A stretch of DNA of 12,656 nt from an uncultured Lachnospiraceae bacterium (GTDB lineage Bacteria; Bacillota; Clostridia; Lachnospirales; Lachnospiraceae): contig CANQEC010000048.1 of assembly GCA_947594335.1 (NCBI GenBank), positions 1 to 12,656 of the forward strand. Direction: 5' to 3'. This document shows, one piece after another, positions 1 to 7,455 of the stretch (positions are counted from its first letter, which is position 1; every line of letters begins with the position of its first letter). A model generated the notes under the pieces. It ran no database searches. It was not told where the DNA came from and was given only the letters and a program-made list of their open reading frames with translations. Both the position numbers and the translations under genes were made by a program.

Positions 1-357
1 GACCAGAAAGTGATGCTCCGCAAGGAAACCGGCCCACTCCTCATCGAGCAGCAGGCCGTTCGTCTGTATGGCGTAAAAGACCGCCGTCCCTCTCCTTTTT
101 TTCTCCCGGACAAGTTCTGTGAACCTGCGAAAATAAGGAAGACCCGCAAGCGTGGGTTCTCCTCCCTGAAAGGTGATCTGCAGGGAGGATTTTGCCTCCG
201 CGCATGCTCTTTCGATCAGCAGTTCCATCGTTTCCTCCGGCATAATCCGCATATCCAGTTCCTTATAGTGTTCCACTTCATCGCGGTAAAAGCAGTACCG
301 GCAGGCCATGTTGCAAAGGCCGGAGGCCGGTTTTACCAGCAGGCTCAGATTATCCAT
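1..357 (-). CDS. Anaerobic sulfatase-maturing enzyme (radical SAM), N-terminal part, runs off the window edge
   Basis: The first 119 residues of a radical SAM protein are present; the rest lies beyond base 1. The N-terminus carries the CX3CX2C iron-sulfur motif (C15, C19, C22, in GLCNMACRYCFY), followed by the FQGGEPT block that helps bind S-adenosylmethionine. This layout is typical of anaerobic sulfatase-maturing enzymes (anSME), which oxidise an active-site Cys or Ser of a sulfatase to formylglycine in the cytoplasm without oxygen. The ATG overlaps the end of the sulfatase gene by 8 bases (AATGGATAA) and has a GAGGGG ribosome site about ten bases upstream, inside the sulfatase gene, so translation is probably coupled. 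The adjacent sulfatase has a Cys at the modification site and is the obvious substrate. A general SPASM-type peptide-modifying enzyme is the alternative, but the neighbour makes anSME much more likely. Confidence 0.9.
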   Translation of the reverse strand, partial: MDNLSLLVKPASGLCNMACRYCFYRDEVEHYKELDMRIMPEETMELLIERACAEAKSSLQITFQGGEPTLAGLPYFRRFTELVREKKRRGTAVFYAIQTNGLLLDEEWAGFLAEHHFLV

Positions 358-1696
358 TCGGCCGTTTCCCCTCTGTTTTTTCAATCCAGCGGAACAGTTT
401 TTCCTTCAGTTCCCGCTTTATATTCTCGTATTCTTTTTCCTCAATCAGGTTGTGGAGCTCCCACGGATCCCTGCGCAGATCGTAGAGGTAATCGTCCTCA
501 TAGTAATCCGCCGACGCCTGCGCGCCCCCGTCGATGCCTGGCGCATACACCGCGTATTTGTAATCCGGCGTACGGATCACACGTCCCACGCGGCTCTCCG
601 AAATCTGCGCGTAAATTTCATTGGAGCGGTCCGGATTTTTGTGCGTCATCACGTCGAGCAGATTCTCTCCGATCATCTGATCCCCGACGTCCACGCCCGC
701 GAGCGCCAGAATCGTCTTCGGCAGGCTTTCCGTGCTGACCAGCTCCTCCACCGTGACGCCTCCCCGATACGGCCCGCCGGCGATCACCAGAGGCACATGC
801 AGACAGCCATCGTGACCGGAACGCTTGTAATCGTCCGCGCCGTTTAAGTGACTGTCGCGGTTCCTCGTGCGGAAATGCGAGCCATGATCGGAGAAAAAGA
901 AAATCACCGTGTTCTCGTAAAGGCCCTCCTCTTTCAGCCTGCCGATCAGCCGCCCCAGATTCTTATCCAGGCTGGCGCACGCGCCAAGATAATCCGGATA
1001 CTCCTCTCGCGCGTCGCCTCCCAGCGCCTCCAGATCAGGCGGAAGCACAAAGTCTTTGTATTTTTCCTTCGAGCCCTCCGGCCCTTCATAGTGTCCGTGA
1101 TCATTCTGGTGATGAGGCTCAATCTGCGACACCGTCATAAAAAACGGCCTGCTCTTATCTCTCTGGTCGAAAAATTCCAGCGCAAAATCCGTGATACAAT
1201 CCGCCCGGTATCCCTTAAAATCCAGTCTCCGGTTATTTTCATCAAAAATATAGCCATCATATCCGTGGGACGTAAACTCCAGCACATCCGCGGCACGCCA
1301 GAAACCGGTATAGCCGCCGCGGTACTTTCGCGGAACAGGCGTGACCGTGTGATCGATGACCGGAGGCTTATCCAGCGCTCCGTCGCTTGCCAGATGCCAC
1401 TTGCCGATATAGGCCGTCTCATACCCGACCTCCTCCATATAACCCGCCAGCGTCTTCACATCATGCGGGAGCATGATATTGTTGCGGAAGCATCCGGTAT
1501 CCGTCGCGTATTTTCCTGTCTGGAGCAGCGCCCGGTAAGGCCCGCAGACCGGCTGCGGAGAATATGCCTGCGAAAACGCCGTGCCCTCCCAGGCAAGGCG
1601 GTCCAGATTCGGCGTGATGTCAAGCGGCTGTCCGAAGCAGCCGCAGGTGTCCGCGCGCTGCTGATCTGTAAAATACAAAAGGATGTTCCAGGCCAT
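350..1696 (-). CDS. Cytosolic Cys-type sulfatase (alkaline phosphatase superfamily, S1 family)
   Basis: A 448-residue sulfatase. It starts directly with the metal-binding strand (NILLYFTDQQRAD, D11-Q12) and has no signal peptide, so it should act in the cytoplasm. The modification motif is C51-G-P-Y-R55, which fits C-x-P/A-x-R with Tyr where the classical CxPSR has Ser; C51 would become formylglycine. Other family landmarks are IGKWHL (K99, H101), the histidine-rich EPHHQNDHGH near 193-202, the metal ligands D270-H271 in FFFSDHG, and KRSGHDG near 291-297. It removes sulfate esters from a carbohydrate or related substrate. It lies 14 bp downstream of the GH112 phosphorylase gene, with AGAGGAGG (1705-1712) overlapping that gene's stop codon, and overlaps the anSME gene. 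The context suggests a sulfated disaccharide or monosaccharide imported by the ABC system. I cannot tell the sulfated position or the sugar from sequence alone. Confidence 0.93.
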   Translation of the reverse strand: MAWNILLYFTDQQRADTCGCFGQPLDITPNLDRLAWEGTAFSQAYSPQPVCGPYRALLQTGKYATDTGCFRNNIMLPHDVKTLAGYMEEVGYETAYIGKWHLASDGALDKPPVIDHTVTPVPRKYRGGYTGFWRAADVLEFTSHGYDGYIFDENNRRLDFKGYRADCITDFALEFFDQRDKSRPFFMTVSQIEPHHQNDHGHYEGPEGSKEKYKDFVLPPDLEALGGDAREEYPDYLGACASLDKNLGRLIGRLKEEGLYENTVIFFFSDHGSHFRTRNRDSHLNGADDYKRSGHDGCLHVPLVIAGGPYRGGVTVEELVSTESLPKTILALAGVDVGDQMIGENLLDVMTHKNPDRSNEIYAQISESRVGRVIRTPDYKYAVYAPGIDGGAQASADYYEDDYLYDLRRDPWELHNLIEEKEYENIKRELKEKLFRWIEKTEGKRPNG

Positions 1697-1710
1697 AGGT
1701 CAGTCCTCCT

Positions 1711-3894
1711 CTATCTATGGATCAAAATGTAGTTCCCGTGATACCACCGTATTTCGCCGGGCTCCAGAGTCATCTGAAAAGATTCTCCGTCGGTGAAGAC
1801 CGTCGTCTGCTGAGGTTCGTAACTGTTGTTCACCACACAGTAACAGCCGCCCTCCGGATAAGCGTGAAGCTCCGTGCTGATATTGGAGGAAAACCATTTC
1901 TCCAGTTCTCCCTCTCCGTGGCTGCTCCAGAGAACCGCCCGGTGCAGAAGGCGGCTGTTACTAAAGGAGTACGGAAGCCCGGACAGGTAGACCGCCCTGC
2001 CTTTTCCAAAATCACGGACAGCCATCTGCACTTCCCTGTCCCGCTGGACGAGAACGGTCGTGCCCGCAAGAGCGTAGATACTCTTTTTCCCTTCGCCAAA
2101 ATCCACGGGGCCGTCGGCGTCCGCCAGGATAAAGTGCTCCGGGTGCTCCTCCCAATTATATTTGTCATAGTTGAGCGTAAAACCCGTCTCCTTCTCCACT
2201 CCCAGGACTCCGGCCAGCTGGAGATACCGGCCCTGGTACTGATGCCCGGAAGGCTCGCCCACGCCGATAAAGCCGCCGCCGTTCCAGACAAACCGCCTGA
2301 CAGCGCTGGAAACGCGGGGATCCTCCCAGAGAACGCCGCCGGTGTGGGCCGTATCCCCGTCGCCGATATTCAGCAGCACATCGATGTCATCCAGCACAGA
2401 GGGATCGGACAGGAGATCGTCAAAGCTCAGAAAACGCACATCATAAGGGGCGCCGGACAGGATTTCGATCACCCCGGCATAGGAATAATTCTGTTTCTGA
2501 TACAGGGCGTGGTGCACCATATGACAGCCCCATGACCGTGCTTTGCCCCAGCAGTTCAGCACCGCAACCTTTCGGACACACCAGGGCTTTTTCCCCTGAA
2601 TGTTGTCATAAAGTTCCCGGAACTCGTCACACACTTTCTCCACATAGCTGATGAAATCCGGAAACTGGCAGGCCAGCTTCAGATAGCCGCCGTAGCCGAT
2701 TCGGTCCACAGGTTTTCGCAGAATCGCCCGCCGGGCCGTCAGCCAGTTCTCCTTTGCCTCCCGCACGGGATCGCCCCCCGGATGAAAGGTATCCGGAAAA
2801 AAGTAGGGCAGAAACCGGCCTTCCGTGTATTTCACTCCCGGGATATCGGAGATGAGCCGGAGCGTGGATCCGTTGCCCACGCTGCCTACCACCGCGTCCA
2901 GACCTATGGAGGCAAACTCATCCATGTACGGTTCCGTGCCGATCCAGTGATCTCCCAGAAACATCATGGCTTCTTTGCCCATCTCGTGGGTGATGTCCGT
3001 CAGCTCCCTGGCAAGGGAGGCCACCTCCCGGCGCTGAAAGGCCAGAAAATCCTTGTATTCCCTGGACGGGACGCGGTACTGGTTGTTGTAGTACCCCTGA
3101 TCGATGATGTACTCCGGGCGGAAGGGATAGCCCGCCTCCTGCTCAAAGCGCCCCAGGATATAAGGACTCACAGAGGCGGAGTAGCCGTACCAGTCCACGT
3201 ATTTCTCCCGCTTAAGTTCATCAAAGACGAGCGTAAACTGGTGGAAAAAAGTGGTATAGCGGATCACATCCACGTAAGGATGCTCCCGGATAAAACGGCG
3301 CAGCCGCTCCAGAGAAAACGCGTGGGTTTTGGGCTGGCGCACGTCGAAGGTGATCTGATGTTCAAAATCCTTCCAGTCGTTGGTGACGGCGTTGTACATA
3401 TGGACCGGATCCCAGATAAGATAAGCGAGAAAACTGACCGTGTAATCGTGGAACGGCTCCGGCCTCTCAACGACCACGCAGCCGTCCGCACTGTCATAGC
3501 GCCAGGCATCCGGTTCCAGCGGCCTGCCCGCCGTGCGGTCCATCACCTCCCACCAGCGGCGGATGTCATCCCTGTCGTTCACGGACATCAGTTCCGGGCT
3601 CACTCCCTGCATAAGAGGAATAAAAAGCGGCCCCTCCCCCACCGCAGTGTGAAAGCCGGTCATAATATAGCACTGCTGCACCTCGTCCGGGTTCGCCTTT
3701 GCCCAGGCGTTGTCCTTCCGGGTGGTATAGTAGGTGGCGTAGATTTTGGCATCCACATCCTTTAATTGTTCCGGAAAATCGGTGCCGTCGCAGTCCCGGA
3801 CGGCGTCCGCGCCCCAGCGGCGCAGGATCTCCAGCGTTTCAGGAACCACATCCCGGTCAGTGGGGATTGTCACACGGCCTCTTGTCTTTTTCAT
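1711..3894 (-). CDS. GH112 phosphorylase: 1,3-beta-galactosyl-N-acetylhexosamine phosphorylase (lacto-N-biose/galacto-N-biose phosphorylase) or close relative
   Basis: A 727-residue protein, the usual length for glycoside hydrolase family 112. These cytosolic enzymes split beta-galactosyl disaccharides with phosphate to give alpha-galactose-1-phosphate. Recognisable blocks include TRGRVTIPTDRD at the start, ATYYTTRKDNAWAKANPDE near 53-71, WDPVHMYN near 161-168, DWYGYSASV near 234-242, DQGYYNNQYRVPS near 265-277, FLGDHWIGTEPY at 312-323 and SDIPGVKYTEGRFLPYFFPD near 349-368. D315 is the likely general acid by analogy with the characterised bifidobacterial enzyme. A barrel domain (about 1-440) is followed by a Rossmann-like domain (about 440-655) and a short beta domain. 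AAGGAGG lies 7 bases before the ATG. The family also contains beta-1,4-galactosyl-L-rhamnose phosphorylases, known from Lachnospiraceae, so the acceptor (GlcNAc, GalNAc or rhamnose) is not settled; the adjacent sulfatase favours a hexosamine. Confidence 0.93.
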   Translation of the reverse strand: MKKTRGRVTIPTDRDVVPETLEILRRWGADAVRDCDGTDFPEQLKDVDAKIYATYYTTRKDNAWAKANPDEVQQCYIMTGFHTAVGEGPLFIPLMQGVSPELMSVNDRDDIRRWWEVMDRTAGRPLEPDAWRYDSADGCVVVERPEPFHDYTVSFLAYLIWDPVHMYNAVTNDWKDFEHQITFDVRQPKTHAFSLERLRRFIREHPYVDVIRYTTFFHQFTLVFDELKREKYVDWYGYSASVSPYILGRFEQEAGYPFRPEYIIDQGYYNNQYRVPSREYKDFLAFQRREVASLARELTDITHEMGKEAMMFLGDHWIGTEPYMDEFASIGLDAVVGSVGNGSTLRLISDIPGVKYTEGRFLPYFFPDTFHPGGDPVREAKENWLTARRAILRKPVDRIGYGGYLKLACQFPDFISYVEKVCDEFRELYDNIQGKKPWCVRKVAVLNCWGKARSWGCHMVHHALYQKQNYSYAGVIEILSGAPYDVRFLSFDDLLSDPSVLDDIDVLLNIGDGDTAHTGGVLWEDPRVSSAVRRFVWNGGGFIGVGEPSGHQYQGRYLQLAGVLGVEKETGFTLNYDKYNWEEHPEHFILADADGPVDFGEGKKSIYALAGTTVLVQRDREVQMAVRDFGKGRAVYLSGLPYSFSNSRLLHRAVLWSSHGEGELEKWFSSNISTELHAYPEGGCYCVVNNSYEPQQTTVFTDGESFQMTLEPGEIRWYHGNYILIHR

Positions 3895-3914
3895 GGATGA
3901 ACCTCCTTAAATTA

Positions 3915-4772
3915 TTATCCCTTCACGCCGCCGGCCGTAACACCGGAAATAATCCGCCGGGACATGACCAGATACAGCAGGAAGGTAGGCAGAAAGACGA
4001 TGATCACCGCCGCGAACATACCGCCGTAGTTTCCGCTGTACTTCATGGAGTTGACGATCTGCAGAAGGCCCACGCCCACAGGAGTCATCTCCTTGCTGCT
4101 GGTGAAGATCAGCGCCATGAAGAACTCGTTCCAGACAGAAAGGAAGTTAAAGATCGTGACCGTGATGATGGCCGGCTGAATGAGCGGCAGCATAATGACC
4201 CAGAAGGTTCTGCCTGCCGAGCAGCCGTCTATGGCCGCCGCCTCCTCGTAATCGTGGCTTAACGTGGCAAAAAAGTCAAGCATATAGATGGCCGTATAGG
4301 GCACCCGCATAAAGATATACAGCGCAATCAGCAGAATCCGCCCGCGGATCCCCCATCTGACCGCCAGCGTGTACAAAGGCATGATGATCATGATGGCCGG
4401 CACGCTCATGGAGAGGACCAGGGCGACGCGGATGAGCCGGCTCCCCGTAAAATGCCACCGGCTGAGTACATAGGCCGACGGAGCCGCGATCAGCAGAACT
4501 CCCGCGCAGGAAACCACAGAATAAAGAAGCGAATTTCCGAAAAAAATGGATACATTCTGCGTCTTCCATGCGGTGATATAATTTTCCCAGTGAAATCCGG
4601 ATTCAAAATTCAGAACTTTGCCGGTCAAAATCTCTCTGGAGGTGGAAAGGCTCGCTCCTATGATCCAGCTGAGCATGACCACCATAAAGCCCACGTAGAG
4701 CAGAACCACAAGATATCCGGGAAGCATTCTGCACTCACGCTTCCAGTTGAATTTTGGTTTTGTCTTTTCCAT
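3915..4772 (-). CDS. Carbohydrate ABC transporter permease, MalG-like (CUT1 family)
   Basis: A 285-residue inner-membrane permease. A short charged N-terminus is followed by about six membrane segments (near 20-40, 80-100, 115-135, 145-165, 200-225 and 250-272). The cytoplasmic EAA loop that contacts the ATPase is clear: YEEAAAIDGCSAGRTFWVIM followed by LPLIQPAI, near 175-202. The C-terminus (RRIISGVTAGGVKG) is the standard ending of MalG-type subunits. It forms the channel with the MalF-like subunit encoded 14 bp upstream, and the GH112 gene follows 20 bp downstream. The ribosome site GAGGAGGGG precedes the ATG. No ATPase gene is in the window. In Firmicutes this is usual, because one MsmK-type ATPase often serves many CUT1 importers. 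The neighbouring enzymes suggest a galactosyl disaccharide, possibly sulfated, as the cargo. Confidence 0.95.
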   Translation of the reverse strand: MEKTKPKFNWKRECRMLPGYLVVLLYVGFMVVMLSWIIGASLSTSREILTGKVLNFESGFHWENYITAWKTQNVSIFFGNSLLYSVVSCAGVLLIAAPSAYVLSRWHFTGSRLIRVALVLSMSVPAIMIIMPLYTLAVRWGIRGRILLIALYIFMRVPYTAIYMLDFFATLSHDYEEAAAIDGCSAGRTFWVIMLPLIQPAIITVTIFNFLSVWNEFFMALIFTSSKEMTPVGVGLLQIVNSMKYSGNYGGMFAAVIIVFLPTFLLYLVMSRRIISGVTAGGVKG

Positions 4773-4786
4773 TGCTTCCCCTCCTC

Positions 4787-5680
4787 TCAGTATTCCAGAT
4801 CATTGCTGCGCAGCAGACGATCCGTGAGCAGATACACGGCGATGATAATCAGAGTCAGCACCACGCCCACGGCGGCCCCGGCTCCGGCGTCACGGGTCAC
4901 CACGCCCTTGCCTCCGAACACAGTGTCATACAGATACACCACCGGAACGATGGTCGATCCCTCTGTCTGTACGGGAGAAAAGAGCTTCGACCAGAGATAA
5001 AATGTGGCGGCATTGATCGTCCAGAACGTGATGGTAGTCCGGATAATCCCCTTAAGGAGAGGCAGCGTGATCCGGAAAAACTGCGTGCTCTTTGAGGCGC
5101 CGTTGATGGTGGCGGACTCGTAGAGATCCGCGGGGATGCCCTCGATGCCGCTGATGTAAATCAGCATGTAGTAGCCGATACTGCCGTAGATGTACGCGGC
5201 AATCATGGCCCAGAGCTTGCCGTCCGTGCCCAGCCAGCGTATTTTGTCAAAACCGAGCATTGTCACGAACTGATTGAGCAGTCCGTAATCATAATTGAAT
5301 ATGTACTGAACCCACATGGTCGCCAGGGCCACGGCAGACACCACGTTGGGCAGATAGATCGCCGCCCGGAAAAAGCCCTGAAAGCGGATGCCGCTGGTCA
5401 GGATCGCCGCCATCAGCATAGCCAGGGACAGAGTGATCGCGCCTCCCACGATCCAGATCGCCAGAAAATTCTTCAGCGACGTGATAAAACCGGCGGTATG
5501 GAAAATCTTTATGTAATTATCCACGCCGTTGAAGCTCCAGTCGCTCAGATCAGCCGTGAGATCCTCCACCTGGAAAAAGCTCATGATCACTGTCCTGAAA
5601 ACAGGGTAGACATACATCAGCAGCAGACAGATCACCGTAGGCGCGATAAACAGGAAGATCAGAGTCTTGTTCTTCTTCAT
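4787..5680 (-). CDS. Carbohydrate ABC transporter permease, MalF/UgpA-like (CUT1 family)
   Basis: A 297-residue inner-membrane permease with about six membrane segments (near 7-28, 70-95, 105-128, 157-178, 208-232 and 264-285). The N-terminus, KTLIFLFIAPTVICLLLMYVYPV, is typical of MalF/UgpA subunits. The EAA loop reads YESATINGASKSTQFFRITL followed by PLLKGI, near 187-212. It pairs with the MalG-like permease immediately downstream. A strong AGGAGG lies 9-10 bases before the ATG; an ATG inside the spacer (TAATGCC) is out of frame and ignored. The gene is separated from the binding-protein gene by about 400 bp of structured repeats, so its expression may be lower than, or uncoupled from, that of the binding protein. 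Specificity is set mainly by the binding protein, which is interrupted in this sequence. Confidence 0.95.
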   Translation of the reverse strand: MKKNKTLIFLFIAPTVICLLLMYVYPVFRTVIMSFFQVEDLTADLSDWSFNGVDNYIKIFHTAGFITSLKNFLAIWIVGGAITLSLAMLMAAILTSGIRFQGFFRAAIYLPNVVSAVALATMWVQYIFNYDYGLLNQFVTMLGFDKIRWLGTDGKLWAMIAAYIYGSIGYYMLIYISGIEGIPADLYESATINGASKSTQFFRITLPLLKGIIRTTITFWTINAATFYLWSKLFSPVQTEGSTIVPVVYLYDTVFGGKGVVTRDAGAGAAVGVVLTLIIIAVYLLTDRLLRSNDLEY

Positions 5681-5710
5681 TTGGCATTACCTCCTCTTCC
5701 GCAGTAAACC

Positions 5711-5944
5711 AGGCATTTTTCCTCCTGCCCGTCTGCGCGGCCCAGGTGCTGCGTCAGCAGCTGATTTCCATGCCTGGACATAATCGAGTAGGAGGCGGTT
5801 TTCCTCCTGCTCGTCCGCGCGGCCCAGGTGCTGCGTCAGCAGCTGGTCTCCATGCCTGGGCATAATCGAGTAGGAGGCGGTTTTTCCTCCTGCTCGTCCG
5901 CGCGGCCCAGGTGCTGCGTCAGCAGCTGATTTCCATGCCTGGGC
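5711..5944 (-). repeat. Tandem structured repeat, 2.7 copies of an 82/83-bp unit
   Basis: Copies begin at 5721, 5803 and 5886; the third stops at about 5944, and the 83-bp copy differs from the 82-bp copy by one extra T. Two dyads recur. The first has an outer stem GCCCAGG/CCTGGGC (for example 5905-5911 with 5938-5944) enclosing a smaller GCTGC/GCAGC-type hairpin. The second spans the copy junctions: CGAGTAGGAGG pairs with CCTCCTGCTCG (5785-5795 with 5803-5813, and again from 5867). The array sits in the operon mRNA just after the binding-protein gene. By analogy with REP elements between malE and malF in E. coli, it may stabilise upstream mRNA or reduce readthrough into the permeases; that role is inferred. 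The units adjoin directly with no variable spacers, so this is not a CRISPR array. Confidence 0.9.
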
Positions 5945-5960
5945 CTGCGCATACAAGATA

Positions 5961-5982
5961 AGGCGGCACCGAAATGCCGCCT
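5961..5982 (-). terminator. Strong hairpin after the binding-protein gene, possible attenuator
   Basis: A perfect 8-bp stem, AGGCGGCA with TGCCGCCT, closes a 6-base loop. Read on the minus strand it is followed by TATCTTG, a poor U-tract, so a partial terminator or mRNA-stabilising hairpin is more likely than a full stop. It lies about 100 bases downstream of the binding-protein stop codon and just before the tandem repeats. Confidence 0.5.
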
Positions 5983-6081
5983 GTCTCAGTCAGAAGTCAG
6001 CAGTCCCTCTGCAGGCAGCGGGATACGCGGCCTGCGCAGCAGATCCGCGCTCCGTCTCATCATTATCCGTGCCCGCGGGAA

Positions 6082-7302
6082 TCAATAAAGCGCATCCATA
6101 GCTGCGCAGAAAGCAGCGCCGTCCTCATATTTACCCTCGAACAGTTCCGTAAACAGAGTCTTCATGGAATCCCACGCGGGATGCGTATTCAGAGATCCGC
6201 ACCAGGTCATTGGCTTGTCGGCAGCCTTCAGAGTCTCAACGGTACCGCTCAGGGAAGCAGGAGCCGTGTTGTTCGGATCGGCAGGGATCTGGGCCGCAGT
6301 GTCAGCCATCTTCTGATCCCACTCGCCGGTGACCAGATACATGATGAAGTCGAACGCTTCCTGGGGATGCTCGCTGTAGGAAGCGATAGCAAGGGAGTTG
6401 GCGCCGGCATAGGCCGCTGCGGGCTCCGCTCCGCCGTCAATCGCCGGATAATTAAACAGACCCCAGTCAACCTCCTCGCCCACCGCGGCGTTGACCTCGG
6501 CGGTCACGTAGTTGGCGCAGACAACCATGGCCGCCTCGCCAAGGCCGACCTTGGTCTGGCTGGCAGGATACTCGTCGGGAGCGCCGTCGGCCAGATAGCC
6601 CGCGTTCACCAGGTCGATGATGTCCTGCGCGGCCTGCACGGCCTGCTCATTGTCTGCCCATCCGCCGTTGTCGCGAAGCTCGGCGATACCGTCCTCGCCC
6701 AGGTAGCGGACCAGATGATAATAGAAGGAGAAGTTGGTGTACGCGCCGTCCTGCGCGATGGGAGCGATGCCCGCGTCCTTCAGCTTCGCGCAGACATCCA
6801 GGAACTCCGCCCAGGTTGTGGGCTCTGCCTCGATCCCGGCCGTCTCAAAAGCGGCTTTGTTATAGAACACGCCGCCCACCTGCGGCTGCTCGGTGATACT
6901 GTTCAGATACCCTGCCTAGGCAATCGCCTGATTGTTGAAGCAGTCATAGCCTTCATACCCTGCGGCCACGGCCATCTCAGTCAGATCATACGTCCACTCG
7001 GTATAAACCTGTCCGATCCGGTTGTAGTCGTCCTCGAAGATATCGATGGCGTCCCCGGAGTCAAGAGAGGCGGTCAGCAGCGTGTTGATATCGCGGCCCT
7101 TCCACTCAATGTTCACATGGATTCCTGTCTCCTGCTCGAAAGCTTCTGCAGCCTCGGCAATGACGGTGGCCTGGGGTTCGCCCTCGTTCCACATGGACCA
7201 GAAATTAATCTCCACATCTTCAGCGGCGAGCGCGGAGCTTCCCATGGCAGTCAGTGAAAACACCATAGTCAGTATGAGAAACATACTCATTAATCGTTTC
7301 AT
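6082..7302 (-). pseudogene. Sugar ABC transporter solute-binding protein, interrupted by an in-frame TAG
   Basis: Read through the stop, this is a CUT1-type extracellular sugar-binding protein of about 406 residues, a normal length. The start is supported by AAGGAGG at 7309-7315, six bases before the ATG. The N-terminus is a signal peptide (MKRLMSMFLILTMVFSLTAM, then GSSALA-AED), then EINFWSMWNEGEPQ and an EQETGIHVNIEW block typical of the family. A TAG at 6916-6918 ends the frame after 128 codons; the same frame continues at once with AGYLNSITEQPQVGGVFYNK and stays open to a TGA at 6082. There is no frameshift, so one substitution (for example CAG to TAG) explains it. The signal peptide has no lipobox Cys and ends in ALA-A, suggesting signal peptidase I cleavage, which is odd for a Gram-positive binding protein. 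It may be a real nonsense allele or a sequence error. Confidence 0.9.
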
Positions 7303-7360
7303 TTGCTACCTCCTTGTTTTTGTAAAATATATTGATCCAGTTTCTTTATTCCGTAAAATT

Positions 7361-7388
7361 ATTATACACTTTTTTCATTTTAAAGCAA
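7361..7388 (-). promoter_or_regulatory. Sigma-A promoter of the sugar-utilisation operon
   Basis: On the minus strand a -35 box TTGCTT (7383-7388) and a perfect -10 box TATAAT (7361-7366) are 16 bases apart. The predicted start is near 7354, giving a leader of about 50 bases to the ATG at 7302. A-tracts at about 7405-7428 lie just upstream of the -35 box and could act as an UP element. Confidence 0.8.
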
Positions 7389-7404
7389 TATAATTCTTGC
7401 TTTA
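7381..7404. promoter_or_regulatory. Operator-like perfect inverted repeat over the -35 box
   Basis: TAAAGCAA-N8-TTGCTTTA is a perfect 8-bp inverted repeat whose promoter-proximal arm contains the -35 hexamer. A further half-site (TTGCTTT on the plus strand, 7419-7425) repeats 22 bp, two helical turns, upstream of the second arm. This is what a repressor or a class II activator site would look like. No regulator gene is in the window, so the binding protein is unknown. Confidence 0.55.
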
Positions 7405-7455
7405 TTTTTTAGTTTTTTTTGCTTTTTTTAGCGTTTTTACGAAAAAATCTCCCGT

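Larger units (their letters stand above)
5681..6081. other. 401-bp intergenic stretch between binding-protein and permease genes
   Basis: This gap lies inside the operon. It holds, from the permease side, the ribosome binding site of the MalF-like gene, an array of nearly three 82/83-bp structured repeats (5711-5944), and a separate strong hairpin (5961-5982). The final 100 bases next to the binding-protein stop codon are GC-rich with no feature I can name. An 89-codon open frame on the minus strand crosses the array but is a by-product of the repeats, because the period is not a multiple of three. I see no convincing promoter here. Confidence 0.8.

Noticed and set aside
848..2535. Long plus-strand open frames opposite the sulfatase and GH112 genes
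   Set aside because: They are antisense shadows of well-supported minus-strand genes, with no ribosome sites and no recognisable families.
5711..5944. CRISPR array
   Set aside because: The repeat units adjoin directly with no unique spacers, they are too long, and no cas genes are present.
5687..5956. 89-codon minus-strand open frame across the tandem repeats
   Set aside because: The repeat period is 82/83 bp, so each copy is read in a different frame; the frame stays open by composition and has no conserved peptide repeat.
6916..6918. Pyrrolysine or other recoding of the TAG
   Set aside because: Sugar-binding proteins are not known to need it, and no pylT-type gene or PYLIS-like context can be shown in the window; a point mutation or sequence error is simpler.
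7426..7439. Catabolite-control (cre) site upstream of the sugar operon
   Set aside because: TAAAAACGCTAAAA matches the cre consensus at 12 of 14 loosely defined positions but misses the conserved G and C at symmetric places, in a very A-rich stretch.
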